Below are positions 36,901 to 48,900 of a stretch of 64,000 nucleotides of DNA, in pieces; the stretch's first letter is position 1, and every line of letters begins with the position of its first letter. Made by a program: the position numbers and the translations under genes. Under the pieces are notes generated by a model. It was not told where the DNA came from. It searched no databases and saw nothing but the letters and a program-made list of their open reading frames with translations. Origin of the DNA: Tubulanus polymorphus (Eukaryota > Nemertea > Palaeonemertea > Tubulaniformes > Tubulanidae); assembly GCF_964204645.1 (NCBI RefSeq), contig NC_134026.1, forward strand, positions 30,504,650-30,568,649, in the 5' to 3' direction.

Positions 36901-39900
36901 GCAGGTGAGTTAATGCAAATACAGTAAAACCCTCAGGTTTACAGCACTTGCCCATTACGCAACGTACTGGGGTGAAATCTTTGAAAACATTCAAATTATC
37001 TCTAGTACTTTTGGGGTATTAATAAATCAGCAGTGAAAGGGTTAATTACTGGGTTAATTTAAAATTTGGGAAATTATTTACTTGCGTGACCACTAAGTGG
37101 CGTGATACCGATAAACCAAAGCTTAACTGCCAGTAACAGATATATATTTGTAAATTACAGGCCGTTCCTTTGAATTCTATGAACTGCCTCGATATGAAAG
37201 GATATAAAGTTTATTACGTACAGCAAGGAGAATGGAAGTCTATAAAGAATCTATTCTCACAACCACCGGCAACTGTCAGCAACCTTTACGCTCATAGTCT
37301 TTATAAAATGAAAGTCGCTGTGTTGAATTCAGATGATATGGAAACATCAGGATCTCCTGTTAGTATACTGACTGCTGATGGACGTAAGTGACGTGAATTC
37401 CGCTGTAACGATCGCCTGTACAACTGAGTTCTGATATTATATTCATTTATTGAAATTACTAATTATGAAAAAGAGATTTAAGACGAAGAATTTGTCGCTT
37501 CAGGTCCGGGAAGAGTTCGAGATGTTGAAGTGAATCACGGACCGAATTTAATCAGTATATCGTGGTTACCTCCGGCTTCGAATGAAAGTTTCGGCGACAT
37601 TGAACAATATCAAATCAAACATCGACTGGAGAAGATATTAGCGTGTGATTACGAGACGACGGATACGGCTATCTCAATCAGAACTCATCAGTTAAACTCA
37701 ATCATTAAAAACCTGAAACCGTATCGGAAATACCAGATCATCATCACGGCTGAGACTAGCGCTGGACAGGGGCTAGAAACTGTTCAACAAGTCATAACTA
37801 CTCCTTCAGGTAAAACTAACAGTTTGTAACTATTCCATCAGGTAACACTACCAGTTTGTAACTACTCTATCAGGTAACACTACCAGTTTGTAACTACTCT
37901 ATCAGGTAAAACTAACAGTTTGTAACTATTCCATCAGGTAACACTACCAGTTTGTGACTACTCTATCAGGTAACACTACCAGTTTGTAACTACTCTATCA
38001 GGTAACACTACCAGTTTGTAACTACTCTATCAGGTAAAACTACCAGTTTGTAACTCATGGTTCCTACAGTACCAGGAACAAACTTTTGGGTAAAAATGAA
38101 ATGATGTAACTGTGGGAACCATGGTAACAACGATCAGATTATTGTAGGTGTATATAGATTAATGAGTCCGTTTTCTTGTCCGACAATTAGGTCGCCTTCG
38201 TGGTCAAATATTAGTACGTTCGGATGATCTAAAGTTTTCTTATCTTCGAGAATAGAAATGGCCTGATCTTTATCCATTCCCTTCGCCGTCAGAGGAATGC
38301 GTAGTATTCTAAACGGACTCCAGGCGGCGCTGATTACGCTGCGGTTATCGTCGATGCAGATACCTCTCGACGGAATCTGAACGGAATCGGTCGATTCGTT
38401 CTTGAATAATTCCACGTTCGCGGCGTTCTCTTTCCGCAGAATGAAGTCGTTATCGTTGTGTTTGGTGCTCGCGAATAAATCTCCGTGTTCGTTTGCGGTG
38501 AGATATCGGATCCAATGATCCGGTAACATCGATATAGTGCGTTCATAATTTAGAATGAAGTTCCATTTACTTCCACGTTTGCCGTCCTCTTCGACCGAAG
38601 CGTTTATTCTGTAACAGTTCACGTTCCCGCTGTACGCGAAACCTACGAATAACCGATCGTTATTCTCTATAAACAGCGCGCACGGTTCCTCGTCGAGGGA
38701 GATCACTCGTACCTCGTTTCCCTCGATCGTATAAACGTAGAGCGCGCACGCCGTGTGATCGCTGACGATCACTAACTCATCGTCGTAGACAATCACTCGA
38801 CGCGGATCGCTCATTTTAAACTCACCCGTCCCCTTGATGATCGTGCGCACGTGGAATTTCTTGTTCCACATTTTATCGCATACAAGAACGTGTTTATTAT
38901 GAAAGTCGAGGATTAGAATTCCGTCGCTGTAAAGAGCTATATCTGTTATAACCGGCGTTCCGACTTCTTTATAATTCACAATCTCAGTAGTCGATACGTA
39001 GACGACTCTCATGTTGAGTTTATCGGTCGAATCGCGCGGAGTTTTCCTCTGATTCTCGACGGCGATCGCCGCTTTCATCGTATCGGTCTCATACGATCCG
39101 ACCGGATACGTATCGGTCACGTGTATCCGGTCTAAACGTCCGACGATATTCTTACCGAGGATATCCTTACCGTGTAGAAACGTATTGAGCAGCGGGTTCT
39201 TCGTGAACCGTACTCTCAACTGTTTCAGACGTCTATAATCGGGACTTCGTTCGCCGGGTTTCTGACCGAACCAGCTCGAGTTCTCGGTCGTAAACGAATA
39301 CAACGCCAACAGACGATTCAAAATCTTTTCGTCTTGACAAAGTTTGAACAAATCTCCGCAATTATTCGCCTTCTGAATATCCACTAGTAACCGTTCCAGG
39401 TCTATTTTACTCAATTCTTCGAATAATTCTTTCAGATAATCGAGTTTCTCCAGTAGAATATTTCGGCTGTTTTCGATCAGTGATTTAAGTTGTTCCGCGC
39501 GATCGTTCACTTGATTTTTGACGTTTTCGAATTCCTGTAAATGGTCGGCGGTGAATTTCTCGAGAATCAGATAATCGTCGGAAGATTTCGTCATTATATC
39601 CGTATTTTTCAGTTCCTTGTTGTGTAGCGTGAGTTTAATTCGATCTAATGATTCGGTAAGTTCTACGACCCGGTGCCCCTGATGAGCGTAAAGATGACAG
39701 CGTTGACAGATCGGTATTCGACAGTTTTCTTCGCGACAAAACAGAGTCAACTCTAAATCATGGATGTGACATTTCGGCGGTTCGACTTTCAAGAATAAAG
39801 CGCGGTATTCCTCGATAGTGAAAATGCGATGCTCGATAAACTCGGCGCCTTGCGTGTGGATATCCAGACATCGCGGACACATAAATATCTTACAGTCCAT

Positions 39901-42900
39901 GCACCAAAAATCAGCTACATCTTCGTCATCGATACGCGAAGCGGGACTAGCTCTGGCAGTAGAGGATACAGCGGAGGATCGAGGTGATCGAGATGCCTCA
40001 CTCAGTTGTCGCGTTAGATCGCTAACCGGACTAGAACTATCGAGGATTCGCTGTAGTATCGGATCCAGTTCAGAATCAGCCGTTCCCGGACGTTTCGATT
40101 TCTTCGTCGGTTTTTTAATCGGTTTGTTAACCTGTTTATCGGAATGAATCGCGGGTGTTTGATGTTTTGATCTGTCGGTCGAAGGAGTAATCGGTTTACT
40201 CACGGTTGACGTAGTTTTCGGACCGAGTTCTCGACTAACAGTCGATGTAGTTTTCGGACCTAGTTCCGTTTTGGGTCTGTTTTCATATTCGTGCCACTTG
40301 CGGTGGTATTTTGCCTGGCAGATATAATCGGGTTCTATGAGTGATTGTAGTATATTCAACCCTTCGAACACGTCTGTCAGTTCCTGTAACTCGCTGTGCG
40401 GCACGTAGAAACTCTGATCACATTTCGGACATCTCAGTTTCGACGCTCGTTTCTCCTGGTGACCTTCACCCGGTTTATTAACGATCGCTTCCTGTTTAGG
40501 TTGAATCTGCAGCAGACATTTGATACAGATCACGTGATTACACGGCATGTGTTTACCGTCGGGAGGTGAAAGAATGTCTTTACACACGACGCATTGCGAC
40601 AACTTCTTGATGACTTTGTTTAGATTATTGGTCGTTGCCTCTGAATCGACGATTGTTTTCTCTTTCACCGGTGACGACGGAGTTTTAGTCGTAATTGTTG
40701 AAGTTGTTTTTGGTCCGTTCGGTCGATAGTTTGAATCTGGTGTTGCAGCTGTAATTATTGAGTTCCTCGTCGTGATTCTCGTGGATCTACGCGATGATAC
40801 CCGTTCAGCAGCCTCGGCCTGTTCGATCAGATCAGCTGTAGCTATTCGTGGATTTGTAGATGTTCTGCTCGCGGTTCTACTCACCGTACTCGTTGGTAAA
40901 CTCATCGTTGATGATTGACGTCGTCTAGTTTGATTTGACTGTCTGGTCGACGACCTGCGACTTCCAGCAACGCTTCCCTCTCCTCCATTAGACATGTTTA
41001 AAGATATCCAGTTCGCTCGCTGCTCCTCACTTTACACCTGTTCTTTCACTTATGATATTTATTTAAAAGTTTGAAGTAAATAATTGAAAGCACTTTGACA
41101 TTCACGTTACGTTCATTCAAATAGACTATTAGCTATTGAGTTTCTCTTTCTAAACAGCTTAATCAATCAAAAAGGCTGAGCCGATGAAATGATCGTGATC
41201 TCTTTAGAAATTACACTTTTGATTTTGACAAATTTGATCATCGATGGTTCATTTAGAAATAGGCATAAAGAGGGAGTATTTTAGGTTCTAAGATGTTGCT
41301 ATAGATCAAATCAATGTTGTCCGAACTAAAGAAAATAAATTCGAAGTAACAATGAATTACAGCTATATTGGCCTTATTTAACCCATCAAGAGATACATAT
41401 TGTGAGTAACTGTTATAAATTGGTCTATAAGTCACATATAAGAATAACTACCGGTCCGCACTATAGATATCTGTCACTGTGTCTATGAATAGTGAAGAAA
41501 ACCTAATGTATACCATAAATATATCTCCAGGTGTTTTTAAAAGAGCATTTCTCGCATAAAACAAGTTTCCATTCATATCTCTTAGCGTGAACCTGTTCTC
41601 GATAGTACTGACTTCTAATTGACTTTTTGCTGAACGCTTATTACTTTTCATTTCCATTGTCTCGTTCATTCAGTAAATTGCGCTCGAGTCTTCATAACTG
41701 ATATCAGTCCTCGTTAGCAGTTTACAATACTGAAACATATGTGAAAAAATTATCTGAAAAAATCATAAAGAATGAGGAATTAAATTGTTTTATAACAGCC
41801 CGGGGTAGTTATGATAAACCCAACCCTTTAACAGTACTCAAGGGGAAATAGCATTTTCATATCAAAGAAAGTTCACGCAATAAAAAACAACTTCAAAAAA
41901 ATTTTAATTACTAATCATTTATGTTAATTAACACGAGAACAGGTATTAACTGATTTTATTAGAAATTGCTAGATTTTGCTACTAGTGCATAGAAGAGCCT
42001 CATCGGGTAAATGAGTACAGTTTGGGGAAACGATAGTATTTATAGGGAGAGGCATTCTAAACTGATTTACCCGATGCTGGTACTCTATGCACTGATAGCT
42101 GAAGCTGGTGATCTGACCAACATAGAACCTGTTCTCATGTTTTCTGATTTGAAACCAGTTTTACATTGTCTCCTCTTCATCTGTACGATATTAATTCGTT
42201 ATTATTTATTTCAGTACCTACTGGAGTTCCGATTCAACCGATCGTTAATCGTGTAACTGAAACAAGCGCTCACGTTCAATGGGTTGAGTTTGCGTGTGAG
42301 AATCGTAACGGACCAGGTTTACTGTATCACTACGAGTATACCAGTCAACACGACTATAGAACTATCGAACTTAGAACACGATCGACTTCAATTGAATTAG
42401 AGGATCTCATTCCGTTCACTAATTATTCGTTACGCTATAGATTTGAAACTGACGTCGGATATGGAAAATTCTCCGCGGAGACAATGTTTTCAACAATAGA
42501 AGCAGGTATCGAATTTTCACTAATTGAACGTAGAATTATACAATATACCGCAATCAAGAAGAAATAAAGAGTCTGGGGCCGGTTGCTCAAAAGTTGGCTA
42601 GAGTTAACCAGTGGATAGTTGACTATAGTGACAGTTGAAATTTCATTGTTGCTATGGTATTTATCCACCGGTCATCTTTAACCAACTTTTGAGCGACTGG
42701 CCCCTGAAATGTTTCCTTCAGTTAATATAGTTTATTAAACATTTCAACTATATCCTAATAGTCATCGACAGGAATACATCATAACAAAATTATGAGATAT
42801 CTTATTGTGAGGGTTTCTAGTTTTGTATATAGGGCTTAAGAGAGTAGTTAATTATTACAATGTGATACAAACTACTAGGGGTAATAAAAAAAGGAAATTT

Positions 42901-45900
42901 CACATCTTATTGTTTGAATTGTTTCTTTGTTCTAGATCTGTATCTCATAATTTTCAAAAAACACTAATATTCCAGAAGATGACTATTATTATATAGTCAA
43001 AACGTTGGGATAAAATACTCGTTCAGGGAAGCATTTCGAACTCAATTTTCTTTCTGAGTGTGAGATTTTATATTGTCATCACAACACAGACACAGAGTGT
43101 GTTTCATCAATTGTTATTAACATAGGAGGAAAGGGACTGTTGATTTTTGAAGTGAAAAAACCGCAATCATAAGAAAATCTAGAAATGTTGTGCGCATGAT
43201 AATTGATAGATCTATGTAACTGTTTTTCCTCTGATTGTGAGATTCTTTCACTCGTAAAATACTGCAATCAAAAAGTGTCAATTTGATTTATTCGAATCTA
43301 TTCAAATTTACGGCGGCTTCATTTAAATTGACTAATTTCACATGGAATACTTTCATTTGATTTATTTGAGATCACAGACGGAAATTAGAGTAAATTGCAC
43401 CGGGTAATTTCATTCCAGCGCCTCCGGCTCCGATCGCGTATCTAGCATCTGTAGATTATAATTCACTGACTGTTGCTTGGAGTGCTCCGTTTCCTCCTAA
43501 TGGAATACTAACGTCGTATACAGTACTGTGCTGGGAGGAGAATCTCGGGAAAGCAGCGGCGATGAAAAAAATCATCCTGAATCCGGCGATGACTAGAATA
43601 GTATTCGATCATCTACTGACTGCTACTGACTATCTGTGTGTGGTACGTGTTCACGGTTCCATCGTGTACCGTATTTCAATAACGTCTGAAATAAGAACTT
43701 TAGAAACGAATTTGAATTATAGGTACAAGCTACTACAAGAGCCGGTGCTGGTCCATTCAGTGGTTTAATTAAAGCTAATACCGTTGAATCAGGTCAGTGT
43801 TACACTAACTCTTCGACTCAGCTGCAACTTAATCATAATGGTCTCAAGAAGTTGAGTTAGATTGGCTATAAAACCAAATTAAGTGTAGACAGCTCTTAAA
43901 TCTCAGCCTTAACTGTGAAACTGGTTCTTGTATTTAATCATGAATGATCGTACTGAAGAAGATAAGATTATTTGCAGTGCCGGACGCACCAGCTGAAATT
44001 ATACTAGCTGAACGTACTACATCATCTTTAACCATTACCTGGAAGGATCCTAAGATGATGAATGGACAACTTAACAGATTTAAGGTAAGCTTACCTGATG
44101 GGTATTGCGAGGCCAGGTCTCACACACAGTCATGACTCAATAAGTCTTGGTCTTAAGTTGTTAGATTATAGAAGCAAAACTAGTCTAAAATCTAAGCGTT
44201 GATTGCAACAACATTGTCCTTGATGTTTCAGTTATATATTACTCATGGAATAAGAACCTACTTTTAAATATTTGTCTTCATTAAAGGTGACTTGCACTCC
44301 GCAACAGACGTACGATTTAGACGCTCGAATGAACCCGTCGAAGTACGTCAGATCACAAGTTGTAATGTCTGATATTCATCATCATCAGTTCTCTAATTTA
44401 CTATCGGGAACGTCGTATGAATGTCGAGTTGAAGCTAGAACGAGGAAAGGTTACGGTCCTCCTAAATCTATTGTTGCGTTCACACGACCTGCGAGTAAGT
44501 TTTACCCTTCTCTCGTAAGTTTTACCCGTCTCTCGTATATACGCTTTGCTTACCGGTATATCGGAATAGGGGTCTTTAGCACAAGATGCACAAATCTATT
44601 GAAATAGGCAGGACGCAGTTCCACAGTTCTGGATCCAGCCTCATGGTTTTCGACCCAGCCTCGTGGTTTTGGACGCAGACTCATGGTTCTGGACCCAGTC
44701 TCATGGTTCTGGACTCAGTCTCATGGTTTTGGATGCAGACTCATGTTCTGGACCCAGTCTCATGGTTCTGGACCCAGTCTCATGGTTCTGGACCCAGTTT
44801 CATGGTTCCGGACCCAGTCTCATGTTCTGGACCCAGTCTCATGGTTCTGGACCCAGTTTCATGGTTCCGGACCCAGTCTCATGTTCTGGACCCAGTTTCA
44901 TGGTTCTGAACCCAGTCTCATGGTTCTGGACCCAGTCTCATGGTTCTGGACTCAGTCTCATGGTTTTGGATGCAGACTCATGGTTCTGGACCCAGTCTCA
45001 TGTTCTGGACCCAGTCTCATGGTTCTGGACCCAGTTTCATGGTTCCGGACCCAGTCTCATGTTCTGGACCCAGTTTCATGGTTCTGAACCCAGTCTCATG
45101 GTTCTGGACCCAGTCTCATGGTTCTGGACTCAGTCTCATGGTTTTGGATGCAGACTCATGGTTCTGGACCCAGTCTCATGGTTCTGGACCCAGTTTCATG
45201 GTTCTGGACCCAGTCTCATGGTTCTGGACCCAGTTTCATGGTTCTGGACCCAGTCTCATGTTCTGGACCCAGTCTCATGGTTCTGGACCAAGTCAAAGGT
45301 TCTGAGTTAAGATTTAACTGATGAGATAACTCATTGAAACTGAACTAATTTCAACTCAGGGCCCAGTTGCACAGTCGTGACTTAAGTCTAAAAGTGGTCA
45401 TCTTCAGACTGGTCTTAGGTCGTTAGATTGGCTATAGAACTAAGTTGGTCTTAGACTGGTCTTAAGTCTAAGCCATGACTATGCAACTGGACCTAGAAGT
45501 TAACTCTAAATGCACCACGGTGGATCAGAATCCTGAGTTTAGAGTTTACCCTAACCCACACAACTGTGAAACTGGATCCTGAGTTCAGAGTTAACTGTAA
45601 ATCACACAACTGTGGAACTGGATCCTGAGTTACTAGTATCAAGTTTTGACTCGTGAGTTAAGATGAGCTCATGTCCACATAGAACTGTTAGAACTGGGTG
45701 CTGTGTTAACGTGTGACTGAAGGTGACTGTGTTAGATTACAGTATAAAGTGTCTTTATAGTTAGTCTTAATGGTAGAGGAAATAGTTTCTTTTCGATCTT
45801 TCTTTCTTCATTATTTTGTGTGTTTCTGTGGGACTTTTCAGAACCCGATGTCAATATTGCACCGTCTATAGATTTCACACAAAGCACAGATACAACATTA

Positions 45901-48900
45901 ACATTGAAATTATCTCCTGTTCAATTGTCTACTGGTCCAGTAAGGTAAGTATCGAAACCTACACAGTTTATAGCTGAAATATAGATAGTAAAACATGTGT
46001 AAGTGGAATCAGTGAAGGATAAACGCTTAAATCTAAGAACATGTTGGGTCCGGTTTATTTCCGCTCATTTTCAAATAAATTTCTGTCCCAAACTTGGATC
46101 TTTAAGTCAGAAACCTGCCTAAATCATACAAATAATTGAAGTTAATACCATTAGCTGCTAATCAGAGGAATGCTATGATATCTCACTAGTTGTTGATACA
46201 TGTAACACACTGATCTTAGGACTATTAGTTAAGATATATACTTGTACATAGGCTTCCCCCTTTCCTAGTTGTTATCTAAGATAGCCGTTACATAAAAAAT
46301 TGAGCCATTTCTTTTATGAAGCCCCAGTTTTCATTCAAAAATTGAAAATCCAACAAGTCGTCCAAATTGGAGAAAATCTTCCAGTCCACAAACATCTGAC
46401 TTACACATGGTTTACTGCAGTATGAATTTTAACTGATTGTATTTGTGTTATTTTAGCGCGTATCAGATCGGTATCATCAAATCTACGTCTGCCGCTGGTT
46501 CGCGTTCTCGACGTTCCGTTAATCGCCTCGACGACAGTACTATCGATAAACTAACCAATTACAACGCGGCTCAACGCGAAGGTTTAGGATATTACATCGC
46601 GGCTGAATTGTATGATTTACCGCCGCAGTTCGTACTCGGTGATAATAAAACGTATAACGGATATTACAACGCACCTCTCGATACCGGGGCTGAGATCGAT
46701 GTTTTATTCGGTGTTATCAGTACAGTGAATGGTGAATCACAGGCTACCTACGTCAGCTACGGTCAACCAGTTAAAGGTTCAGTATTTCAGTATTCTATTG
46801 TTCAAATAGCTAAGTTTCGGGTCAGATTTTACCTGCTCCAGACACTGATGCCAAATGGGTTTATGCCTGGTTGACACGTGACAAATTATTCTCTGTGAAC
46901 AAACATGTGACAGCGCTCTCTAACTAGGCATGAGCCAAATCTGACTCTGGTCTGATCCGTGACAGATTGACCTGTTTATTGATCATGGAAATTTTTTTTC
47001 GCATTTGAGTAAAACGATGATATTTTTCATGTACAGTGCAGCGCTATGTGAAAGGCAGTGAATCAAAAGGATCTAATATGGCCACATATATAGGAATAGT
47101 ATTCGGTGTGCTGATTGTATTATCCATTATAATAGTGGTGGCGCTCTTCTTATTACGGTAAGCAGATGAGACATTTGACATCCATATCCTACTGCAATAG
47201 ACTCCGCTCAAGTCAGATCTGCTCAATTCAGAGATAACTGTTTAGATATTTGTTTTCACTCTAAATTTGTTCGCTTGACTCTACATATGAATTATATGCC
47301 ATCAAATATTGCTCTTAAGTCAAAACTTGAGCAAAGTCTACTGTGTTTTGCTTCAAATAAATGTAAGCACAAGGAGTGTTTAAAAGTAGTAGTATCTGTT
47401 TTGGTACTCTGGTCTCTTTAGACCTTGACCCGTTGAATGTTAACATTTGCAGCTTTTGGTTTGTTTTTGGTAATGATAGTGTTTTTCTATGTTAACAGAA
47501 TGAAGCGTCAGAAAATGAAGAAAGAATTAGAAAAAGATGATTTAAAGAAACCGCCGACGATGGATGAACTTTGTATGTCTAAATCTAACAACAGAATCAG
47601 CACTATAAGCACATGTAAGTGATCGAAGGAATCACGAATCGGAGTGATCCGAACAGTCAGTTCAGAACTGTCGTATTTCTATTCTAGATTCGTTCAGTAA
47701 TAATTTCGCGGCTGCCGTACCGTTGATGAAAACTGAACGCGAAGATGAAGATGAAATGACTGAACAAGATATCGAAACTAAACTGGATTCGCCGATTCCA
47801 CAAGAGGAGTTATACGTGAATATAGACGTCGGAATCCCCAGTCATACAGTTACACCTGACTCATTACTGGATTATATCAGAGAACGTAAAGCTGATAGAA
47901 ATGCAGGATTCTACGCAGAGTATAGGGTATGTATACATATATGGATATATAGTGACCAGTGTGTGACATATATATCCTTTCGATAATTACTGGTTTACAA
48001 ATGAGCAAACGTGTTGTTTTTGTTTAAACTGTAGGAATTTCCTGATAATTTTATTGCCGCCCATGACGTCGCAATGTTACACGAAAATAGGAATAAAAAC
48101 AGATTCAGAAATATCGTGGCATGTGAGTATTTGATTGATTGATTGATTGATGATTTTAGTTGAATATAAATCGAGTAAATCTAGTTGAATTGATTGTGTG
48201 TTTATTTCAGATGATCACAGTCGAGTTGTATTAGAATTAACGGATGCAGATCCTTATTCACATTATATTAATGCTAATTATATCATCGTAAGTTTCAATC
48301 TGTCTACAGTAGATTGTGTTTACTCCGGAGGAGTCAGTTGCCTCGGATTATTGTGTGCCTTGGAATCCGAGGCAAGCGTAGTCTACTGTATTCTGTAAAA
48401 CAAACAAGTTTCCAATCATATGCAAATCACTGATACAAATTTTATCTTTTTAGGGTTTTGAGAAACCGAAAGCATATATCGCCGCACAAGGTTTGTACGA
48501 GCTCGTCTTGCTAAAGTGTTAATTACGCGTGTAATGGTTTTATCTTACGTAAGATGATTGAATTATTGTTGCAGGTCCCAGTAAAAATACAATACCCGAT
48601 ATGTGGAGAATGATTTGGCAAGAAGATGCTTCTAAAATCATCATGCTTACAAACCTGGTAGAACTTGCAAAGGTAAAGAGATTTACGGTTAAAGATGTCT
48701 TGAAACCTCATCTATTCATTCGTACTTTAAAACAATTTAGAGTTCACCATAATCAAACTCATGAAAATGTCACAACTGTTTTTGAAATGAAAATCAGTTT
48801 TGAAAATGGCTTGTAATATTTGCATCATGATGAATCTAAAAGTTTCTTTTGATTGTGGGTTTTTGTTTGATACGCATATCGATAGTTTGTTACTTGTTTA

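Noticed and set aside
39818-40147. 109-residue plus frame
   Set aside because: Antisense shadow of the RING/B-box gene, whose domains are on the minus strand.
44663-45310. 215-residue plus frame and overlapping frames
   Set aside because: Open in all three frames because of the 20-bp repeat; lies between RPTP exons that join in phase without it.
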